The position numbers were made by a program, and so were the translations under genes. From positions 138,075 through 202,074 of the forward strand of contig NZ_HG966617.1 of assembly GCF_000689395.1 (NCBI RefSeq): 64,000 nt of DNA, written 5' to 3'. The DNA is from Candidatus Phaeomarinobacter ectocarpi. GTDB taxonomy: Bacteria; Pseudomonadota; Alphaproteobacteria; CGMCC-115125. The notes under the pieces are model-generated. The model saw only the letters and a list, made by a program, of their open reading frames with translations, was not told the origin of the DNA and searched no databases. Of the stretch, positions 58,313-64,000 are shown in pieces. Every line of letters starts with the position of its first letter. The stretch's first letter is position 1.

Positions 58313-60022
58313 CTATGCGGCAGCATCGCGCGTGTAGGGCACATCCATAACCACCGACGTGAAATCATCCGCCACAGTGGCAGTGGCGCCAAGCTGTCGG
58401 GCGAAGGCCGAAATCAATGAACGGCTCAGGGTCAGCCGCTTGGTATTCGGGGTCTCAGAAGCGGTGGCGCCGACAGACGTCGCTAGGGTGAACGATGCGG
58501 TGCCCTCAGCTGAATGTCGGAAGGCAAGCCGAACCGTGATGGGCGCGTGGCGCCCCGCTGCCTGTCGAACCGCGGCCAGTGTCTCAAGAACAAGCTGCGC
58601 CAGCGGCACAACCTGATCCATGGAAAGGTCGATGTCGTCTGTTTCCACAGAGGCAATGGTCAGCTCCGCATCTTCCTCAAACACCCGCTTGGTGTGTTCA
58701 AGCAAGGTTGGAAGAAAATCGGCGGTGGAAATGAGCTGCATGTCTTCCGACTGATAGGCAGCGTGGTGCACAAGCGCCAGGCTTTCAACGCGCATCTGCA
58801 TGTCACGCAGATACGCTTTTTCCACGTCGTCATCCGTGTTGCGTGCGTTCAGGTTGAACAGACTGATGATGATCTGGAGATTGTTTTTAACCCGGTGATG
58901 GATCTCTTTAAGCAGCAGTTCGCGCTCGGCAACAGACTGGATCAGCGTCGCCTGACGGCGCTCCATGGCATCCGCCATGCTGTTGAATGTCTCTCCAAGC
59001 TCGCGATACTCGATCGGCGCCGTCTCGAAACCCCGCACCCGCGCATCTGAGGTCCCGCGCCGGTTTGCCTGGGCAACCGCCTGCAAATGACGCACCCACT
59101 TGATCGACATGCGTTCCGTGGCAAGCCAGACAATAAGGAGTGTGATGGCAAACAGAACGACCAGCGCAGCGACATCACCCACAAGCTCTGTGATGACGGG
59201 CATGTTGGCCGATATTGAGGGGCGGGAGAGAATGACATAGACATCACTGTCATCCAGGCGAACAGACGCGTACAGACGGGCACTGCCGTCCTGGCCGGCA
59301 CCCTCGACGACGGATGTGTCATCGCTCAGGAACGCCAGCAACGCTTCGTTCGTTGGAAGTTGCGAGATATCCTGAGCGGGCAGCAGTGACCGGCCGCGGC
59401 CGTCGATCAGATAAAGGTCGGTGTCATCCGCGATTGCATCAATCGCCAGGGAACTCCCGACATACTCGGTGCGTATGGAAAGGGCGATATATCCATTGTT
59501 GCCTGCGTTTTCCCCCGCCAGTGGTTCGGCAGCGACCAGAACATACTCACCGCCCGGCGCGCTTTCCAGCGGCCCGCCCAGTGCAAAGTCCCGACGCGCC
59601 TTCACGGTTTGAAACCATTTGTCATCAGCCACGCTAACAGAGCTGTCCGTCGCAAAGGCACTGCACAGGATGGCCCCGTCACTTGATACGATTGCGATAT
59701 TGGCAAACTGCGGTACACCAGCAAGTGCGCTTTGCAGAAAGTTTGTGCAGGCAGGTTGGGAGGTGTTGCGTACAGCGGATTGCTCGCTGGCAATGGAGAG
59801 TACCTGCCGTGTACTGACAAAAGTCGATCTCAGCTCGTTGGAGACGATTTTTGCCTTGTCGAACAAAGCCTGTTCGACGCTGGCGCTGCGTGCGTAAAAG
59901 TCACTGATCGCGCTGGCGACGCCAAATACGAGAACAGGAAGCATGGCGAGGGCCAATACCACGGAGAGCCGTGTACGGACTGATTCCAGTGCGTAGAATG
60001 GCTGTGTCGCCTTGCTGGTCAT
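58313..60022 (-). CDS. HisKA_2 sensor protein with degenerate ATPase domain
   Basis: Membrane sensor of 569 residues. A transmembrane helix (about 20-40) and a second one (about 282-302) flank a periplasmic cache-like sensor domain; a HAMP-like segment follows. The HisKA_2 dimerisation helix has the phospho-accepting motif KEIHHRVKNNLQ (His375/376). The C-terminal HATPase region lacks the usual N-box asparagine (reads LVLETLAAVRQA) and a DxGxG box, so ATP binding is doubtful. It lies next to EcfG, NepR and PhyR genes, where such kinases control the stress response. Confidence 0.85.
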   Translation of the reverse strand: MTSKATQPFYALESVRTRLSVVLALAMLPVLVFGVASAISDFYARSASVEQALFDKAKIVSNELRSTFVSTRQVLSIASEQSAVRNTSQPACTNFLQSALAGVPQFANIAIVSSDGAILCSAFATDSSVSVADDKWFQTVKARRDFALGGPLESAPGGEYVLVAAEPLAGENAGNNGYIALSIRTEYVGSSLAIDAIADDTDLYLIDGRGRSLLPAQDISQLPTNEALLAFLSDDTSVVEGAGQDGSARLYASVRLDDSDVYVILSRPSISANMPVITELVGDVAALVVLFAITLLIVWLATERMSIKWVRHLQAVAQANRRGTSDARVRGFETAPIEYRELGETFNSMADAMERRQATLIQSVAERELLLKEIHHRVKNNLQIIISLFNLNARNTDDDVEKAYLRDMQMRVESLALVHHAAYQSEDMQLISTADFLPTLLEHTKRVFEEDAELTIASVETDDIDLSMDQVVPLAQLVLETLAAVRQAAGRHAPITVRLAFRHSAEGTASFTLATSVGATASETPNTKRLTLSRSLISAFARQLGATATVADDFTSVVMDVPYTRDAAA

Positions 60023-60043
60023 ATCTCGTTGCAGCTCCGCGCG

Positions 60044-60592
60044 TTATCCGCGTGCCAGTAGCTGTCCGTCTGGGCCCGCAGATGACATGGCACCCGCAGC
60101 ACTTGGTCCGATGTCGGCACCGCCCAATTTATCTTCCAGTTCACGCCGAGCACGTGCAACGCGGCTTTTGATGGTGCCAACGGCGCAGCCGCAAATCTCA
60201 GCGGCCTCATCATAGGAAAACCCGTCAACGGATGTGAGGATCAACGCCTCTCGCTGGTCAGGTGGAAGCTTCGTCAGCTCTTTGACCAGGTCTTTCAAAT
60301 GGAGATTGTTGAGCTGGGATTCATGCACGGCGTTTTCAGGCACGGTCTCCTCGCTACTGGTCTCCCGGTAGCGTTTCTTCTTGCGCACTTCGTTGAAGAA
60401 GTAATTGCGCAGGATCGTGAAGACCCACGCCTTCAGGTTTGTGCCTTCCTGATATTTGTCGCGGTTGGCCCAGGCGCGCATGATGGCTTCCTGGACCAGA
60501 TCATCCGCCCATGTCGCATCGCCGCACAGCGAACGCGCAAACGCGCGCAGGTTGGGCAACAGCGCCATCAGGTCAGTCTTGAAAGTGGACAT
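60044..60592 (-). CDS. ecfG: General stress ECF sigma factor EcfG
   Basis: ECF15-type sigma factor, 182 residues, that directs transcription of general stress genes. Region 2 contains DDLVQEAIMRAWANRDKY and the AWVFTILRNYFFNEVRKKKR segment; region 4 has LPPDQREALILTSVDGFSYDEA and the recognition helix VGTIKSRVARARREL. Its neighbours nepR (anti-sigma) and phyR (anti-anti-sigma) define the locus. It shares the nepR promoter. A short Gly/Ala-rich tail of 25 residues follows region 4. Confidence 0.94.
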   Translation of the reverse strand: MSTFKTDLMALLPNLRAFARSLCGDATWADDLVQEAIMRAWANRDKYQEGTNLKAWVFTILRNYFFNEVRKKKRYRETSSEETVPENAVHESQLNNLHLKDLVKELTKLPPDQREALILTSVDGFSYDEAAEICGCAVGTIKSRVARARRELEDKLGGADIGPSAAGAMSSAGPDGQLLARG

Positions 60593-60593
60593 C

Positions 60594-60812
60594 CTACTGA
60601 TCAGCCCCGCTGCCCGAATTCACATCCGTATCGTCAAGTTTGTCCAGCAACGATGCCAGATCATCCGGCAACGGCTCCTCCGCATAGGTGGAGTAGAGAT
60701 CGCGCAGTTGATCACCAAGCCAGTCCTTCTTGGGCGTCGGAACTGACAGTTTGCCAGTTCCTGCCTCTGCGGCCGGCACGGGCCCGCTCTTTATCTCTTT
60801 CTCACCGGACAC
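60594..60812 (-). CDS. nepR: Anti-sigma factor NepR
   Basis: Small anti-sigma factor (72 residues) that holds EcfG inactive until phosphorylated PhyR binds it. The conserved helix pair is WLGDQLRDLYSTYAEEPLPDDLASLLDKLD split over residues 32-61, flanked by disordered Gly/Ser-rich tails. It precedes ecfG by one base on the same strand and has a perfect EcfG-type promoter, so EcfG boosts its own locus. Confidence 0.95.
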   Translation of the reverse strand: MSGEKEIKSGPVPAAEAGTGKLSVPTPKKDWLGDQLRDLYSTYAEEPLPDDLASLLDKLDDTDVNSGSGADQ

Positions 60813-60864
60813 TCGATTATCCTTCAGTCCAAATTTGGCAGAAACGCTGTTCGAACAGGGATAA

Positions 60865-60889
60865 AACGCCGTGGATGGAAAAAAGTTCC
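60865..60889 (-). promoter_or_regulatory. EcfG promoter of nepR-ecfG
   Basis: On the minus strand GGAAC, 16 bases and CGTT exactly match the general-stress sigma consensus, 53 bp upstream of the nepR start. It implies positive autoregulation. Confidence 0.75.
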
Positions 60890-60897
60890 CGATTGGC

Positions 60898-60922
60898 GGA
60901 ACTTTTTTTTCCAGTCGGGGTT
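60898..60922 (+). promoter_or_regulatory. EcfG promoter of phyR
   Basis: GGAAC, 16 bases and GGTT on the plus strand is one base off the consensus, 38 bp before phyR, and is divergent from the nepR promoter with only 8 bp between the two -35 elements. Confidence 0.6.
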
Positions 60923-60959
60923 GTTAAGAACCGTTAAACTTTTTCGAGGACATCTCCAC

Positions 60960-61757
60960 ATGAATTTGGCTCAAGAGGTTGGCCCCCAGCTACCGGGGCT
61001 GCGCCGCTATGCCCGAGCGCTTTCTGGCAATCAGGCCAGCGGCGACACCTATGTCCGCGTCATGCTGGAGGCGTTGGTCAGTGAGCCGGAGCTGTGGAAC
61101 GAAAACGATAGCGCGCGGGAAAATGCGTTTCGCATTTTCCATAATATTTGGCGCGCCGTTGGCCAGGATGTCCCGTCGGCAAGTCCGGACGGCGAAGGGC
61201 GTATGCAGATTGCAGACACCCGGCTCGCGGGCCTTGCCGCTCCCAGCAGACAGGCCCTTTTGCTCACGGCCATGGAGGGGTTCTCCCATCAGGATGCAGC
61301 AAAAGTCCTGGGCGTGAGCGATAGCGAACTGTCTGCGCTTGTCGCTGAGGCCGATGACGCCATCCGCGCGCTCACCAAATCCAATGTCATGATCATTGAG
61401 GATGAACCGATTATCGCCCTTGATATTCAGGGCCTGGTCGAAGATCTGGGCCACACCGTCACCGGCATCGCTTCCACCCGCACGGAGGCAGGCGAGCTTG
61501 TGGCAAAGAAACGTCCGGATCTCCTGCTGGCGGATATCCAGCTTGCGGATGGCAGCTCAGGCGTGGATGCCGCTGCTGACATTCTCGCGGACCTGGATAT
61601 CCCTGTGGTTTTTATCACAGCGTTTCCGGACAGACTGCTGACGGGGCGCCGGGTGGAGCCGACGTTTCTGATCACCAAGCCGTTTCAGCCATCGGCCGTC
61701 CGTGCCGCCATTTCACAGGCATTGTTTTTCCAGCAATCGGCAAAACGACTGTCCTAG
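60960..61757 (+). CDS. phyR: Anti-anti-sigma response regulator PhyR
   Basis: Response regulator with a sigma-like N-terminal domain (residues 1-140) and a C-terminal receiver (about 143-262), 265 residues in total. When Asp192 in LLLADIQLADG is phosphorylated, the sigma-like domain binds NepR and frees EcfG. The receiver start VMIIEDEPIIALDIQ and the Lys in LITKPFQP are typical. It is divergent from nepR-ecfG and is followed by the DUF883 gene. The start at 60960 is the first ATG after the promoter. Confidence 0.95.
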   Translation: MNLAQEVGPQLPGLRRYARALSGNQASGDTYVRVMLEALVSEPELWNENDSARENAFRIFHNIWRAVGQDVPSASPDGEGRMQIADTRLAGLAAPSRQALLLTAMEGFSHQDAAKVLGVSDSELSALVAEADDAIRALTKSNVMIIEDEPIIALDIQGLVEDLGHTVTGIASTRTEAGELVAKKRPDLLLADIQLADGSSGVDAAADILADLDIPVVFITAFPDRLLTGRRVEPTFLITKPFQPSAVRAAISQALFFQQSAKRLS

Positions 61758-61768
61758 TGAAACAAAAT

Positions 61769-61806
61769 CCTCCTTTGGATGTTGTGTAAGCAGCAATCAA
61801 AGGAGG
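61769..61806 (+). promoter_or_regulatory. Hairpin hiding the ribosome binding site of the DUF883 gene
   Basis: CCTCCTTTG and CAAAGGAGG are exact 9-bp complements around a 20-base loop. The second arm contains the strong AAAGGAGG ribosome binding site, five bases before the ATG. If formed, it would block translation, so it may be a thermosensor or other switch. Confidence 0.6.
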
Positions 61807-61811
61807 CTATC

Positions 61812-62120
61812 ATGGCTACAACCGACGCCACCAAGCAGGTGGATGCCATCAAATCCGATATCGACACCCTGCGCGAAGACCTGTCCGCGTTGATGCAGGA
61901 CATGTCTGCGCTGCGCAAGGTCGCGGCCGCAGACGCCAAAGCCCAGATCGGCGATCACATTTCTGATCTGAGCAACAAGGCCTCAACCGCCCGCGATGAA
62001 TTGGCGGATGCAAGCTCCAAGCAGGTCGAAACCGCGCGGCAGACCGTGCAAGAGAATCCAATCGCGTCCGTCGCGGTGGCATTCGGCCTCGGTCTGTTGA
62101 TTTCACGGCTGGTGAAATAG
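61812..62120 (+). CDS. DUF883 (ElaB/YqjD) family protein
   Basis: Small membrane-anchored protein, 102 residues, of the ElaB/YqjD/DUF883 type, known as stationary-phase inner-membrane proteins that can associate with ribosomes. The N-terminal 70 residues form a likely amphipathic coiled coil (IDTLREDLSALMQDMSALRK), and the C-terminus has NPIASVAVAFGLGLLISRLVK as a membrane helix. It follows phyR by 54 bp and may be stress-induced. Its ribosome site is inside a hairpin. Confidence 0.85.
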   Translation: MATTDATKQVDAIKSDIDTLREDLSALMQDMSALRKVAAADAKAQIGDHISDLSNKASTARDELADASSKQVETARQTVQENPIASVAVAFGLGLLISRLVK

Positions 62121-62131
62121 GCCGCCCGCCC

Positions 62132-62506
62132 ATGAGCATTCCAAAAATCGTATTCGGCCTGGTGGCTGCGTTTCTCGCAGCCGCCAGCGCCGTCAGTGTT
62201 GTATGGGGCGTCGCCGTTTGGTTGGCGACGATGTTGCCGCCTGTGCAGATGCCATTCGCGCTGGCAGCCATTCTCGCCCTCACAGCCGCGCTGTGCATCG
62301 TCGTGGCAAAGGCGTTGCGCCCCTCGCGTGCGTTGCCCATGCAGGTGGCCGGCGCTGTCGCGCGCCCCTTGAGCGGTGGATCGCCGACACCGGCTGAAGT
62401 TGAGGCGCTGGCCAGCGTATGCGCTCAGCGCCCGCTTACCGGCCTTGGCGCTTCTTTTGTTCTTGGCCTCGTTCAGGGTCTCGACAGTCCGCCTAGGCGG
62501 CGCTGA
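62132..62506 (+). CDS. Small hypothetical membrane protein
   Basis: Membrane protein of 124 residues with two transmembrane helices (about 7-35 and 40-62), then a soluble tail and a further weak hydrophobic segment near the C-terminus. It is not recognised by family, although position after a DUF883 gene resembles the place of holin-like DUF1469 proteins. It is probably co-transcribed with the DUF883 gene, 11 bp upstream. Confidence 0.62.
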   Translation: MSIPKIVFGLVAAFLAAASAVSVVWGVAVWLATMLPPVQMPFALAAILALTAALCIVVAKALRPSRALPMQVAGAVARPLSGGSPTPAEVEALASVCAQRPLTGLGASFVLGLVQGLDSPPRRR

Positions 62507-62521
62507 CAGACACGTCATTCG

Positions 62522-63280
62522 TTAAATCAAGGGGCGGAGCGTTCGCGGGTCCGCCCCTTCGTAATGCGTCATGTCCACCAGCTTGTCGCGGTCATTGATC
62601 ACGCACACGTTGTTTTCCCAGGAAATCAACCCGCTCTTGATGAGCGCGTTCAACGACCTGTTGGTATGGACAAGGGAGAGACCAAGGGTATCGGCCAGGT
62701 GTTGCTGCGTCAGTGGCATTGCCAGCTCGCCTTTGCGCGCTTTGCCGATGCGTTCCAGGCGGTCGTACAGATGCAGGATGATGTAACCAATACGTTCCTG
62801 AGCACTGCGCCGCCCCACATTCAGCAGGTGATCGTCCACCATGCGTTCTTCGCGCGCGGCGAGCCATGTGATGTCGAATGCCAGTTCTGAATGGTCCGTG
62901 TACAACTCAAAGAAGCGCTTCCGCTCAAAGACGCACAATGTCATGTCCGTGAGAGCTTCGACTGAGTGTTCCATCTTATGGAACATCGCGGATTGCAGTC
63001 CGACAAGATCACCTGGCAAGGCATAGTTGAGGATCTGCCGGCGGCCATCTTCCAATGCCTTGTGCCGAAAGCCCCACCCATCCATGATCGTGTAAAGATG
63101 CGGGCTGTCGTTGTCCTCCTCCAGCAGCACTGTTCCGGCTTCGATCTGGAACTCGCCGCTTTTGAATTCTTCAACAAAGGCGAGCTCTGTGTCATCAAGC
63201 TCGCGAAAGGCACCGCAATCACGCAGCGGGCAAGCACTACAGGGAATCCGGCGTCGGTTTCGTGGTTGGGCTACAGGCAT
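62522..63280 (-). CDS. FNR-type Crp family regulator
   Basis: Crp/Fnr regulator of 252 residues with signs of oxygen sensing. Cys14, Cys17 and Cys22 in PCSACPLRDCG plus Cys116 in DMTLCVFERK could hold a [4Fe-4S] cluster as in FNR, although spacing is C-x2-C-x4-C. A cNMP-like beta-roll (about 25-140) and an HTH with LTQQHLADTLGLSLVHTNRSL follow. The start at 63280 puts the Cys cluster at the N-terminus; an in-frame start at 63403 would add about 41 residues, including a short duplicated IHET stretch. It has an internal hairpin at its end. Confidence 0.85.
   Translation of the reverse strand: MPVAQPRNRRRIPCSACPLRDCGAFRELDDTELAFVEEFKSGEFQIEAGTVLLEEDNDSPHLYTIMDGWGFRHKALEDGRRQILNYALPGDLVGLQSAMFHKMEHSVEALTDMTLCVFERKRFFELYTDHSELAFDITWLAAREERMVDDHLLNVGRRSAQERIGYIILHLYDRLERIGKARKGELAMPLTQQHLADTLGLSLVHTNRSLNALIKSGLISWENNVCVINDRDKLVDMTHYEGADPRTLRPLI
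62529..62559. terminator. Perfect 10-bp hairpin at end of FNR-type gene
   Basis: AAGGGGCGGA and TCCGCCCCTT are exact complements around an 11-base loop, located within the last codons of the FNR-type gene and facing the convergent membrane protein gene. Only a short T-tail is present. Confidence 0.6.
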
Positions 63281-63297
63281 GAGATGTCGTGACCTTG

Positions 63298-63327
63298 TTT
63301 CGTGAATTTTGGTTTCGTGAATTTGAG
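63298..63327. repeat. Tandem 15-bp repeat before FNR-type gene
   Basis: TTTCGTGAATTTTGG is followed directly by TTTCGTGAATTTGAG, 13 of 15 bases the same. Its length is a multiple of three, and if the longer start is used it codes IHETK/IHETR. Confidence 0.6.
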
Positions 63328-63415
63328 TTTCTGGCGTTTGGTGGTCGGGTATTTGGCGGTGCGAAAACGTCGTGTTGACGATACAGGTCTGTGTCAAAAG
63401 CAACAGGGTGCCATG

Positions 63416-64000
63416 CTATTTGGCCGGGGGTGTCGGGCCCGCCACCACCAGCGAACGGTCAACGGGTCGCAGTCCGCCGGCGCGCAGCATGACTTCCGAG
63501 AGTGTCTGCCCGTCCTCAAGCAACAGGTTGCGCGCCGTGATGACGATCGCCACCAGAATGGGCACCGCCAGGAACGCACCAGCCAGGCCCAATATCCAGC
63601 TCCAGAGCAAGACGAATATGAAGATGGCCACCGGGTGCAATGTCAGCACCTTGCCCAGAACCATGGGCGTAACCAATTCAGATTCGATCAGGTTGATAAT
63701 CACATACGCCAACACCGGCATAAGCATCGCCGTCCATGTATCGAAGGTCACCATTGCCGCACAGCCGATCACAACAGCAACGATCAGCGGACCGATGTAG
63801 GGGATGAGACCCAGTACCGCAGCCAGCACCCCCCACAGGATGGGGGTTGGCATGCCAAGCGCGTACATGGCGGCTGCGGTCAGAATACCAACCGCAACGT
63901 TGACAGCAGCCAGCGCGCTCATATAGCGCGACATCTGCCACTCGATTTCATCCAGACTGGCCCGGACCCTTTGGCCACGCGGGCCAAACCTGTCTGTCAG
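63416..64000 (-). CDS. AI-2E family transporter (partial)
   Basis: C-terminal part (about 194 residues) of a polytopic inner-membrane protein of the AI-2E/PerM family; the reading frame stays open to the window edge, so the N-terminus lies outside. Helices include GVLAAVLGLIPYIGPLIVAVVIG and IFIFVLLWSWILGLAGAFLAVPILVAI in family order, with the hallmark PYIGP motif. The family moves small molecules or ions; the substrate is not known here. Confidence 0.85.
   Translation of the reverse strand: MTDRFGPRGQRVRASLDEIEWQMSRYMSALAAVNVAVGILTAAAMYALGMPTPILWGVLAAVLGLIPYIGPLIVAVVIGCAAMVTFDTWTAMLMPVLAYVIINLIESELVTPMVLGKVLTLHPVAIFIFVLLWSWILGLAGAFLAVPILVAIVITARNLLLEDGQTLSEVMLRAGGLRPVDRSLVVAGPTPPAK

Noticed and set aside
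62132-62506. DUF1469 holin-like protein
   Set aside because: Position and size suggest it, but the typical membrane and glycine pattern is not clear, so it is left as a hypothetical membrane protein.
1-64000. tRNA, rRNA, CRISPR arrays, insertion sequences, toxin-antitoxin or phage defence genes
   Set aside because: No cloverleaf, repeat-spacer series, transposase, terminal inverted repeats of an element, or defence domain could be recognised on either strand.

Overview
The window reads as chromosomal DNA of an alphaproteobacterium. GC content is high and gene density is close to complete. Lineage markers are the rnd-kdsD-lptC-lptA-lptB-rpoN-hpf-ptsN run at the left end, the hsp20-DUF1150 pair, and a PhyR-NepR-EcfG general stress locus at the right end. 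The many short-chain dehydrogenases, a cytochrome P450, a flavin monooxygenase and two haloalkane dehalogenase-family hydrolases resemble marine Rhodobiaceae/Parvibaculum-type genomes; that genus-level placement is inference. No tRNA, rRNA, CRISPR array, transposase or prophage gene was seen, and no gap between genes exceeds about 300 bases.

Layout. 0.1-7.3 kb: core envelope and nitrogen genes, all on the plus strand (short RNase D, lipopolysaccharide sugar isomerase KdsD, LptC/A/B export, sigma-54, ribosome hibernation factor, PtsN). 7.4-13.4 kb: a haloalkane dehalogenase-like hydrolase divergent from a PaaX-type regulator, Hsp20/DUF1150, a molybdopterin oxidoreductase with an unusual metal-ligand position, and a secreted protein. 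13.4-19 kb: a GST / unknown / DUF2855 operon divergent from an SDR, then an enoyl-CoA isomerase and a LysR regulator. 19-23.4 kb: a large autotransporter-like surface protein and an M20 peptidase. 23.4-28.9 kb: a second molybdenum enzyme with a small overlapping partner, its divergent HxlR regulator, two SDRs and a MOSC protein. 29-37.3 kb: DUF1254 protein and fatty acid hydroxylase, Crp regulator, membrane proteins, LysR, TetR, amidohydrolase, nitroreductase. 37.3-42.4 kb: a CmcJ/NvfI-like oxygenase operon with HxlR, a secreted VHL-beta-domain protein, and a haloalkane dehalogenase divergent from its TetR regulator. 42.6-46.6 kb: the Anbu cluster (ATP-grasp, alpha-E, transglutaminase, proteasome-like Anbu). 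46.6-53.8 kb: an oxidation module around a MalT-type regulator (flavin reductase with frameshift, SDR, P450, DUF3237, regulator, divergent luciferase-like monooxygenase). 53.9-57 kb: secreted protein, lipoprotein sulfatase, response regulator. 57.3-62.5 kb: general stress response genes. 62.5-64 kb: FNR-type regulator and a transporter cut by the window edge.

The most interesting structure is the 46.6-53.8 kb module. A large ATP-binding LuxR regulator sits between a flavin-dependent monooxygenase and a four-gene oxidation operon. The two promoter regions share an 18-bp, 13/18-identical motif with an ACC-N6-GGT core, which ties the genes into one proposed regulon. Its flavin reductase gene carries a one-base homopolymer frameshift. 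Other signals are a tandem pair of 14-bp palindromes upstream of the sulfatase, a bacterial VHL-beta protein that keeps the hydroxyproline-pocket residues, a stress-locus histidine kinase with a degenerate ATPase domain, a predicted hairpin that hides the ribosome binding site of a DUF883 gene, and several clear palindromic operators in front of regulator/target pairs.
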